Shown here: piece by piece, positions 1 to 7,020 of the stretch
Position numbering within the stretch: the first letter of the stretch is position 1
Layout: each line of letters starts with the position of its first letter
Source: Discostella pseudostelligera
Taxonomy: Eukaryota; Bacillariophyta; Thalassiosirophyceae; Thalassiosirales; Thalassiosiraceae
NCBI GenBank assembly: GCA_036940085.1
Contig: JALLBK010000294.1
Location: forward strand, 1-16,109
Reading direction: 5' to 3'
Length of the DNA: 16,109 bases
Notes under the pieces: generated by a model
Seen by the model: only the letters and a program-made list of their open reading frames with translations
What the model was told of the DNA's origin: nothing
Databases searched by the model: none
Translations under genes and position numbers: made by a program

Positions 1-229
1 CCTACTGACGCTCACTTTCCGAGAGAAGCCTGCATGCAGCATGCAGCATCTTCTTCTTTTGTGACCTCTTCCTCCCTTTTGCCGCCCGCCATACATTAAT
101 TGCCACTACATCATCTTGCACGCGGTAACAATCAGAGTTCTCGTGTCTTGATTGTTCAAAGGCTCAAATTGAAGAGAGATTGGATTTATTTCTACTGGGC
201 ATGCATCATCATAATCCACTTCGAAAACA
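1..229. other. Upstream spacer of the protease gene
   Basis: This is AT-leaning non-coding sequence before the protease start. It contains a short direct repeat of GCATGCA near positions 31-47 and pyrimidine-rich stretches. I see no convincing TATA box or named regulatory site. The promoter and 5' leader of the protease gene presumably lie here, but that is inference only. Confidence 0.4.
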
Positions 230-1264
230 ATGAAAGTTTGCCTGCTGCTGCTCGCAATAGTTCCCCTGAACACTGCAAAGATACGGGGTGGCGCCACCGA
301 TGGCGGTGATGGTGATGGGGTCGGCGACATCGTATCATTAGAGGAGCCTTTAGACGGAGCCGCGGACGACACCGAATACACCATAGACGAAACACTACGA
401 AGGAGACGAATACGCGGTTATGATATAGATCAATTCCATAGCGATGATAGACAACTAAATATCTTCTCTGGCCAAAGTCGGATCATCGGTGGAACTGAGG
501 CTACTACCCTACCGGCAGATTATTCCTTTGCCGTATCGCTTCAGGATCAAACTGGCAAACATTTTTGTGGTGCATCGCTTGTAAGTAAGGATTGTATCCT
601 CACCACCGCACATTGCTCCAATAAAGTTACGGGCAATAGTGATATATCTGCCGTGGTCGGTCGGTACAACTTGGACGATACCAGTATATGAGAAAAAATG
701 AAAGTGAAGCTAGAAAAGCTCCATCCAATGTACAACGTAGAACTGGCCAACGTTGCCTGGGACTATGATTTTGCAATAATGTGTTTCACAAAACCGACGA
801 TGACCAACTCGAGAATAATCCAGCTGAACAAGGATCCGAGTTTCCCTGCAATAGGTGGTTTAGTGCGTGTCTTGGGATGGGGAGATACAAATCCAAGTGA
901 AAATATCCGAACGCCGAGCAATACACTTCAAGTAGCCAACTTGCGCACCGTGTCGAATCAACAATGTGATGGAACTACGGGGACTTATGGAACATATTCC
1001 ATTAGCTTTAAGGGTCAAATTGAAAGTAGTATGATGTGCGCTTGGAGTAAGACTCGAGATGCTTGTCAGGGAGACTCGGGTGGTCCGCTGATACACAAAG
1101 GCAAGCTTGTCGGTCTTACGTCATGGGGTGTGGGGTGCAATGATGGGAACTTTCCAGGTGTCTATGCACGTGTTTCATCTGCGTATAATTGGATACGGAG
1201 GAACATTTGTTCCTTTAGCATGTATCCTGACCCGTCGTTTCAATGTGAAGCTTTGCGAGATTAA
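230..1264 (+). pseudogene. Secreted trypsin-like serine protease (S1 family) interrupted by in-frame TGA
   Basis: Two open stretches (230-691 and 698-1264) share one frame and together make one S1 protease of about 344 codons. Residues 1-16 look like a signal peptide, followed by an acidic propeptide with a tetra-Arg stretch (57-60). The activation site is R84 before IIGG. The catalytic residues are His128 (TTAHC), Asp180 (DFAIM) and Ser283 (GDSGGP). Asp277, six residues before the serine, is the S1-pocket residue that gives cleavage after Arg/Lys in trypsins. SWGVGC and PGVYARV complete the fold. Codon 154 (689-691) is TGA, in the variable loop before a typical LHPMYN segment, so the domain clearly continues past it. 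No splice pair removes the stop without deleting conserved residues. It is either a nonsense allele or young pseudogene, or a sequencing error. Everything else looks intact, with no frameshift. The ATG at 230 is chosen because the signal peptide begins there. Confidence 0.85.
689..691 (+). other. In-frame TGA inside the protease domain
   Basis: The codon is TGA, between Ile153 and Glu155. Reading continues in the same frame for 190 more codons with full conservation of trypsin motifs. One substitution is enough to explain it. Confidence 0.9.
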
Positions 1265-1745
1265 TTGTTGAAGATATTCATACGAGAGATTATGGGACTA
1301 TTTACCTTACTTGTCTTGAGAAAAGGTTGGTGAGATGGTACGAAGACCGCTATTGTATACTTACTGTCAATTTGACAACAACATGTCGATACTGTTCGAA
1401 GTGTATCAATTGAGCTCAATTGAGTATGGCGGAGATAGACGATAGACGATGCTTTACCTCGACATGCATTTAGATTCTCTAATTTCGTAGCATGCAAACG
1501 TAGTTATACCGGGTTATCATTGATCATGATATTTGAGTAGGAGTAGATCTATCGACTGCATGGATGGACATGTTGACGGACAACCTCGACCGACCCAGAC
1601 CGACCCTCACTGCTCCAAGATCTTCTCTCACTTCGTGTGTCTGACGTAGAATTTGGCGTAGGAATTGATACTTAATTTTCCGGGAAAAGGCCTGCACTTC
1701 CACTCTGGACCTAGAGAGTACGATAACTAGTATTAGTTGACGACG
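1265..1745. other. Intergenic spacer, protease to BRAP2-like gene
   Basis: No gene was found in these 481 bases. They contain an 18-bp perfect palindrome at 1406-1423, the overlapping repeat GATAGACGATAGACGATG around 1435, and a CGACC-rich stretch near 1585-1605. It must hold the 3' end of the protease gene and the promoter of the next gene, but no element can be named with confidence. Confidence 0.4.
1406..1423. repeat. 18-bp perfect palindrome
   Basis: The sequence TCAATTGAGCTCAATTGA equals its own reverse complement. It lies 142 bp past the protease stop. It could be a dimeric transcription-factor site or chance. The spacing gives no loop, so it is unlikely to act as a hairpin terminator. 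Confidence 0.6.
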
Positions 1746-3854
1746 ATGATCGGTGACGGCAATAACTCTGAACTAGGTAGGAAACAGCTAGCAAATCGTC
1801 GTCGTCGATGGCGTGTAACCTTCGGGAACCCTGCGTTGGGAACATATGTTGGGTACATTGTAACACTTCACCCACGAAGTCGTCGACGTGTCTTTGGGTA
1901 CGACGACGCGCAACTTGAAAAGGTTGGCGATGATGCCGACAATGGATACGATACTGAGAGCTCAACATCATCCATCGACTCGTTTTCTTCCTATTCTTCT
2001 GACGAATCATCGGACCAAGATGGATCGAATAGTCAGAGAATAGTCGTCATGGTAAATGTTCCACCGCATCAGGTACCGGATGGCGTTTTGAATTTGGTTC
2101 GCGGGCATCGGCCCTTCATTGAGCATGTGAGGATTGTGATTAGTTCGTCTCGCAAAGAAGAGGAAAGGTATCGTTGTCAGCGGAGGAATTTGCGGACAAT
2201 GAATGAGACGCATCCCACCAGCAAAAACTCAGAATGTAGTACGGGACGGAATCGGTCTCAGACTTGGGCTCATGAAAATGAATTGATCGGCGGTGGTAGT
2301 AATCGGGATGATTATCAGTGGGCAGCTTCCAGTGCGGCATCCATGTTAAAACAAAAGGAATGTGATAATTTGAATATGACCAGGGGTTCCCGAGCAACGT
2401 CGTTGGATTTTTCATCACATTTTTCACATGACAATACCCATGCCCATGTCATGAAAGATGCTGCTGGCTCTACAGACGAACAATATTCAGTAGATGAACA
2501 CGACAATGAAGGTGACGGTGATAAGAACTATCACATCCTATTCGTCCTGGATTCTGACGAGGCAGCTGAAACATTTGTCTCGGATCTCCATCATCGACCG
2601 TACACTACTCTTGATGAGTCAGAAAGGTGCTCCGTATATCATGCAAGTCACGTGAGAGGTGAAGACGGTGTTAGTTTGCTCGGTCCATTCTTCGCATCAT
2701 CATCCACACCATCTTCGAATGAGCCTGCACCAGCTTCTTCAAAAGATGAGCATAAATGTCCCGTTTGCTTGGAGATGATGGTGATTACTTCAAAGTCGTC
2801 GTCGCTATCATCGGAACCACCATCCGATTCATCATGTTCCATTCTGACAACCGTGTGCAACCATTCCTTTCACATCGATTGTCTCTCGCAGTGGCAGGAT
2901 TCACCATGTCCTGTGTGTCGGTATGATCACTCTGGGCTCAATGAAACACTCTCCCGATGTCATGTGTGCGCAAATACCGTCAGGAATTATGTGTGTCTCA
3001 TTTGTGGAGTGATTTCCTGCGCCAATGGTCCATCAGCTTCGACATCATTCACGGCACCATCTGCCAGAGACGGTCCAGATCATCCGACGTTTCAGGCACC
3101 CTCTCATCTTGGGCATGCCCTTCAACATTATGAGGAATCATTGCATGCATACGCCCTAGACACTGAAACACAACATGTTTGGGATTTCGTCGGTGAAGGA
3201 TACGTGCATCGTTTATTGCAGAATTCCGAGGATGGGAAAATTGTGGAAGGAACAGACCCACGCCTGTTGGAGGAGGAGCGATGTCGTACTTTGCTAAATG
3301 ATGACCTTGGAGCAGGTCCAACAACTCTACCCCTCACTGCATTAGAAAGATCGACAATCCCCACGTACTCGTCATCTGCGGAGGATGATGAAGCTCTACA
3401 CCGTAAGTTAGAGGGGTTTGCAGGACAATACTACATTCTCTTAAAAAGCCAACTGGAACAGCAGCGTATCTACTATGAGGGACAACTAGAGGCAATCCGT
3501 AGACAGAATGAAACCTCCACTCGCAACGAACGTCCTCCGGCCTCTGACATCATATCAGCTCTCAAACAAGAACGAAACCATTTAGAACAGCGATGCATGA
3601 CGCTACGAAGAAAGCATAAAAAGGTGGCCGGCGATGTGGTGTTTCTTGAGAATATGAATGAAAGTCTGGAGGCGGACAAACAGTTATTTCGAATGCAGAT
3701 TGCCGATGCTCAGGCAGAACTATCGGAGGCAATGCAGTTGACGAATCGTCTATTGACGCCACTGGAGGAGAAAGTTTCGCTCCTCATTCATGAACTCGAG
3801 CATGGAATTAGTGGTGATGCAGAAAATGAAATGAAACCACCTGCCGTAAGGTAG
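1746..3854 (+). CDS. BRAP2-like E3 ubiquitin ligase (RRM-like, RING, UBP zinc finger, coiled coil)
   Basis: This is an intronless frame of 702 codons from the ATG at 1746; the frame also runs through a non-ATG codon at 1737. The domain order matches BRCA1-associated protein 2. An RRM-like fold is split in two: residues about 97-131 (VVMVNVPPHQVPDG) and 261-300 (ILFVLDSDEAAETFV). The RING is at 338-391, with CPVC at its start, CNHSFHIDC in the middle and CPVC at its end. The UBP-type zinc finger spans about 405-502, with CHVC, CLICG, GHALQHYEES, LHAYALDTETQHVWDF and YVHRLL. A long coiled coil follows at about 546-690. In animals BRAP2 is a cytoplasmic ubiquitin ligase that binds ubiquitin through the UBP finger and modulates Ras/MAPK signalling. 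The ligase role is a family-level inference here. The 700-residue length exceeds the usual ~500-600 because of low-complexity insertions (residues ~132-260 and ~426-456). Confidence 0.88.
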   Translation: MIGDGNNSELGRKQLANRRRRWRVTFGNPALGTYVGYIVTLHPRSRRRVFGYDDAQLEKVGDDADNGYDTESSTSSIDSFSSYSSDESSDQDGSNSQRIVVMVNVPPHQVPDGVLNLVRGHRPFIEHVRIVISSSRKEEERYRCQRRNLRTMNETHPTSKNSECSTGRNRSQTWAHENELIGGGSNRDDYQWAASSAASMLKQKECDNLNMTRGSRATSLDFSSHFSHDNTHAHVMKDAAGSTDEQYSVDEHDNEGDGDKNYHILFVLDSDEAAETFVSDLHHRPYTTLDESERCSVYHASHVRGEDGVSLLGPFFASSSTPSSNEPAPASSKDEHKCPVCLEMMVITSKSSSLSSEPPSDSSCSILTTVCNHSFHIDCLSQWQDSPCPVCRYDHSGLNETLSRCHVCANTVRNYVCLICGVISCANGPSASTSFTAPSARDGPDHPTFQAPSHLGHALQHYEESLHAYALDTETQHVWDFVGEGYVHRLLQNSEDGKIVEGTDPRLLEEERCRTLLNDDLGAGPTTLPLTALERSTIPTYSSSAEDDEALHRKLEGFAGQYYILLKSQLEQQRIYYEGQLEAIRRQNETSTRNERPPASDIISALKQERNHLEQRCMTLRRKHKKVAGDVVFLENMNESLEADKQLFRMQIADAQAELSEAMQLTNRLLTPLEEKVSLLIHELEHGISGDAENEMKPPAVR

Positions 3855-3965
3855 TGAGCTTACATTTAATCGTCATCGCCAGCTTTACAACATCAGTATT
3901 GATCTGCTCTATTAAAGTTCACTAACTTTAACTCGCATTCTATCACGACGACCTAGGTAGTAGAT
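3855..3965. other. Convergent 3' spacer
   Basis: The BRAP2-like gene (+) and the unknown gene (-) end 111 bp apart. Both 3' UTRs must share or overlap this stretch. A TATTAAAG sequence near 3910 is the closest thing to a poly(A) signal. No strong terminator-like hairpin is visible. Confidence 0.4.
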
Positions 3966-5963
3966 CTAGTGTATATCCATTTGCAAGTTTCCACCATTAA
4001 TCGTATCCTTCACAAATCCCACCGCATCTCGTACGGCACCACCCACCCAAAACAAACCATCCCATGCCACACATGCCGTCTCGACAGGATGCATGGCCAT
4101 ATCCACCGCTCCACTAACAACATCGGAACATATTTTGCCAGCACCACCCCGTCGTTCAATTTGACGTTCGCCCACAGTCAACCCTTGCTTAATTACTAAT
4201 TTGCTACACAATATGGCCAACCGCGCGACCTGGAATGCACTGGCGGCACCCTTTTCTACATTTTCAATGACAGGCGTGTGTTCCGACAATGCATCGTAGG
4301 ACGTTTGTATTGCCCAATCAGCCACGAGCAATGGCGGACCAGCGATTGCCGCAGTCACAATTGCCGCGGGTCCGCAGGTCAATCCAATAGCAATGGCAGG
4401 TAGAGGGTGTTCTTTGGCATTCGTTGCGCAGACCTTGCCCACCTCGGTGACTGCGGGCAATAGCGGTGGCCAGAGGACGCGCACTCGTTCACAGGAGTGT
4501 CCGCCTCCTCCGATAGGACTGCTACTAATGCTAATGCTGTTGGTGTTGGTGGAAATGGAGGATGCTCCTGGTGAGGAGGGTATCGGCGACAATTGTGGTG
4601 AATATCTAAATTCGGTTGAGGTGATCTTTTTGGGACTACCCTCCTTCTTCTCCTCCTCTCCCAGTATCTCAATCACGGGTCCATTGTGACTCTTGGTATT
4701 TTCATTGTACCACGTTACTCGACTTTGCTTTGGAGTTGTTGTAGTAGTAGCAGTACTGGAGGTTGGTAATCCTGCCGCTGCTGCTGCGGCCAATGCTGAT
4801 TTCTTTGGTAATGCAACAACTCCCAATTGTTCCTGCCTTTCCTTTTCATGCTGAGATAGAATGGGTAGTGCTGGATGAGTTTGATGCGGATTGCTGTACT
4901 CATTCGGCGGCATCATGGTCATTTGAATCATATTGCTATGGACTATCCCCAGTGACCAAACGAACATGCGCGCCACATCGAGGGCCACCTCTCCCAATTC
5001 CTGTGCCTCCTGCTGTGTTATGGCTCGTAGCGCCGCAGCAGTGTCGATTAATAGAGTGTGCGTCGTGGACAAGGTTGATATGAAGTCCTCCTGGGATTGG
5101 AAGGAGGCAACACTGTCACTACTCCTCGGAAGAGATTTTGTTGTTGTTGATTGTGTCAATGCCGTGTCGTTGTTATTATTTGCAGTATTGGCCACCGCCT
5201 CTGAGTTATTATTGCTGTTCCCCTCCTCATCTTGCACACCTCCGTAATTATCATGGTTGTTGGTTGCAGTAGTATTCTCTCCCCCCTCTTCAATTAAATT
5301 CAACTCATGATCACTCATAACATGTGCCAAATGTCGTGCCGCCCTAGTATGTTCCTTTTGAAACTCCTTGGCAACACCCTCAATTTCATCTGCCAAATCA
5401 TGACAAACCCTTACAATTCCCGGACCAAGTACCTGCTGACCAGAACTCTCCCGCTCCGTAATATCATTGAGTGTCGATTCGGCAGTATTGAGAAAGTTTG
5501 CAATGATTTGTAAGGCAAGTCGTTGCTTCTCTCGGTATTGATCATCATCGTAGTAGTCATCATCATTATGGTTGTTGTTATCGTATTCATCGCTCAAGTT
5601 GGTAGCACTACTACTACTTTGAGTATGATGATATCCACGTAACGATGATCGCCGAAAGGGTCCACCTACACCATTGTTATTATTTCTTCCCAATAGTATC
5701 TGCAGTGGTGTTCGGGGTGTGGTCAATGGAGTAATGGGTGTAATAGGTGTGACCGACGTCGAGCCACAGGCGGGGGAGAGTATGCCCGATGATGAAGATG
5801 CGTCGTACTTTTTGAAGACTTCATGGAAGAATGACGACGACGACGACGACGACTTTGTAGACTGGGAAGCAGGAAGAGGTTTGAATGATGGGCGGAGGGC
5901 GCTCATGCCTTTCATGGGCTGCGGCGAGCCACTGCGAGTTGGTGGTGGTTGGAAATGAAGCAT
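3966..5963 (-). CDS. Large protein of unknown function with a hydrophobic C-terminal region
   Basis: One uninterrupted 665-residue frame; I do not recognise the family. Residues 1-60 are Pro/Ser-rich, with a seven-serine run encoded by a GAC-type microsatellite on the + strand. The middle alternates low-complexity Asn/Asp/Ser/Thr stretches with two helical segments (about 143-220, containing ADEIEGVAKEFQKEH, and about 300-355). The last ~168 residues (498-665) are free of low complexity and look like the conserved domain. They start WPPLLPAVTEV, then carry a hydrophobic stretch at about 520-552 (AIAIGL, AAIVTAAIAG, PPLLVADWAI) rich in Gly and Pro, and then amphipathic helices. That stretch could be a membrane hairpin or a buried core. 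There is no signal peptide. The start at 5963 is the first ATG of the frame. Codon use and unbroken length support a real gene. The function is unknown. Confidence 0.8.
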   Translation of the reverse strand: MLHFQPPPTRSGSPQPMKGMSALRPSFKPLPASQSTKSSSSSSSFFHEVFKKYDASSSSGILSPACGSTSVTPITPITPLTTPRTPLQILLGRNNNNGVGGPFRRSSLRGYHHTQSSSSATNLSDEYDNNNHNDDDYYDDDQYREKQRLALQIIANFLNTAESTLNDITERESSGQQVLGPGIVRVCHDLADEIEGVAKEFQKEHTRAARHLAHVMSDHELNLIEEGGENTTATNNHDNYGGVQDEEGNSNNNSEAVANTANNNNDTALTQSTTTKSLPRSSDSVASFQSQEDFISTLSTTHTLLIDTAAALRAITQQEAQELGEVALDVARMFVWSLGIVHSNMIQMTMMPPNEYSNPHQTHPALPILSQHEKERQEQLGVVALPKKSALAAAAAAGLPTSSTATTTTTPKQSRVTWYNENTKSHNGPVIEILGEEEKKEGSPKKITSTEFRYSPQLSPIPSSPGASSISTNTNSISISSSPIGGGGHSCERVRVLWPPLLPAVTEVGKVCATNAKEHPLPAIAIGLTCGPAAIVTAAIAGPPLLVADWAIQTSYDALSEHTPVIENVEKGAASAFQVARLAILCSKLVIKQGLTVGERQIERRGGAGKICSDVVSGAVDMAMHPVETACVAWDGLFWVGGAVRDAVGFVKDTINGGNLQMDIH
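4308..4406 (-). other. Hydrophobic Pro/Gly-containing segment of the unknown protein
   Basis: Codons ~520-552 encode a run of about 33 mostly apolar residues with prolines at both ends and in the centre. It is long enough for one membrane span, or for a re-entrant hairpin of the sort seen in lipid-droplet proteins. The assignment rests on composition only. Confidence 0.45.
5833..5853. repeat. GAC trinucleotide microsatellite (in coding sequence)
   Basis: A run of GAC repeats on the + strand is read as a polyserine tract near the N terminus of the minus-strand unknown protein. Length changes in whole triplets would leave the frame intact. Confidence 0.8.
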
Positions 5964-6517
5964 TAGACATGTGAATATTATTGAAAATAGATATTACTCT
6001 GAAACAGAATGGCCAAGGCAAAATACAATAACAATTTGCATCGGCATCCAACAATGATTTCTTACCAACGAAGTTGGCAAACAAAGGCAAAGCTAAAGGC
6101 AAGAATCTGCTGTTGCCAAGAAGGATATTGATATTTGATTCAGTTGGCCCCGAGAAGAAATGGAGAGATAGTTGCGCATCACCCACTCGATCTATTGCCA
6201 AAGAATCCGATTCGTCTTCCTCTACTTCAACATGATCTCTTCATGCCAATCGCGATAAAAAAATTGATGTCGTCGATGCATTCGATATCGTATGCAATTC
6301 TCTGCCGATTCTCTGCCTTGTATGATTGCATGCCGCTTGCTTCCATCCTTTTGCGTTGCTTTTGTCTTTTGTGGTCATTGTCGTCCACTCCGCACTGGCG
6401 AACCTTCGGACGCGGAGAGCGTCATCGACACAGAGACACCAAAAGCAAGCCCCCGCCAGCTTGAGTTTTGTCGCAGTGGAGGAAAAGCAAGCGAAAACGA
6501 AGAGAGTGCGGAGAAGA
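5964..6517. other. Spacer upstream of the unknown minus-strand gene
   Basis: No supportable gene was seen. Short frames exist on both strands (for example + 6326-6601, with a hydrophobic start), but they have no recognisable domain and one runs into the fold-back repeat. The stretch presumably holds the promoter and 5' leader of the gene starting at 5963. Confidence 0.4.
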
Positions 6518-6690
6518 GATTCTGTCGCAGCTAATCCCAGGATGACGGTCGTTCCGGAATTAGCTGCCATGTCATTTCGGGAACATATAATCCTGGGATG
6601 ACATGGTTGTGATCCCAGTATTAGCTGCCATGTCATTAAGGAATACGTAATTCCGGAATGACGATTTCCCGGAATTAGCTGCTACAGATC
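6518..6690. mobile_element. Fold-back / MITE-like inverted-repeat element
   Basis: The left arm (6518-6562, containing CTGTCGCAGCTAAT) and the right arm (6648-6690) are imperfect inverted copies, about four fifths identical. The reverse complement of the right arm contains CTGTAGCAGCTAAT, and both inner ends reach TTCCGGAATTA. Inside are two more nested palindromes: CCATGTCAT at 6567-6575 pairs perfectly with ATGACATGG at 6598-6606, and 6632-6662 forms a stem of GTCATT/AATGAC plus GGAAT/ATTCC. The block ATTAGCTGCCATGTCATT appears twice (6559-6576 and 6620-6637), with a partial third copy (6674-6682). There is no coding capacity. A clear target-site duplication was not found, so transposition is inferred from structure alone. 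A structured regulatory RNA is an alternative. Confidence 0.55.
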
Positions 6691-6725
6691 TTTGCGAACT
6701 CTTTATGGAGAGGCCCGCAAAAATA

Positions 6726-6895
6726 TCCCGCCAAATAAATCTGCCACGTGTAAGTAGAGAGTCGAGGCATCCAAATTTCCCGCCATACAATCTGCCACGT
6801 GGAATTATGAGTCGAGTCATCAATCTCCCGCCAAATAAATGCCACGTGTAATAAAGAGAAAAAAAATGTGTCGAGTCATCTCTCGAGTCATCCAT
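6726..6895. promoter_or_regulatory. Three-copy repeat array with E2F-like and CACGTG (G-box) sites
   Basis: Three direct repeats of about 50 bp begin at 6726, 6778 and 6826. Each opens with TCCCGCC(A/AAA), has CACGTG 12-14 bases further on (6745-6750, 6796-6801, 6843-6848) and ends with a variant of GAGTCGAGTCATC, which recurs once more around 6884-6895. TCCCGCCAAA is the reverse of TTTGGCGGGA, and copy 2 reads TTTCCCGCC; both fit the E2F/DP consensus TTTSSCGS. CACGTG is the core bound by bHLH and bZIP factors, and the GAGTCGAGTCAT part resembles AP-1/bZIP half sites. Regular spacing of three site types argues for a regulatory module. The target gene is uncertain: the nearest promoter is that of the minus-strand gene at 5963, about 760 bp away. 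An unannotated transcript is possible. Confidence 0.55.
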
Positions 6896-7020
6896 CTTGT
6901 ATCTCGATCTCGATCTCAGATCTCAGCTCATCCATGTCGAGAGGTTGCATAGTTGATAGTACTTTTCTTAGTTTGGGATTGGAAAGTAGATACGATCTGT
7001 TAGTTTGTTTAGTACGAAGT
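6896..7020. other. 3' flank of the zinc-finger gene
   Basis: Contains a short ATCTCG repeat (around 6900-6925) and no gene. It probably includes the 3' UTR of the minus-strand zinc-finger gene. Confidence 0.35.

Noticed and set aside
689..691. TGA as selenocysteine codon in the protease
   Set aside because: The position is in a variable loop where trypsins have no Cys or redox residue, and I saw no convincing SECIS-like hairpin after 1264. A nonsense change or sequencing error is simpler.
683..740. Intron (GTATAT to CGTAG) that would remove the TGA from the protease
   Set aside because: It would delete the MKVKLEKLHPMYN segment, which matches the conserved region before the catalytic Asp.
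4393..5247. Plus-strand frames opposite the 665-residue protein
   Set aside because: They are antisense shadows of a long continuous minus-strand frame, with atypical Cys/Leu-rich composition.
6326..6601. Small plus-strand secreted protein with hydrophobic N terminus
   Set aside because: It has no domain or conservation signal, and its end is made from the fold-back element, so it is likely a chance frame.
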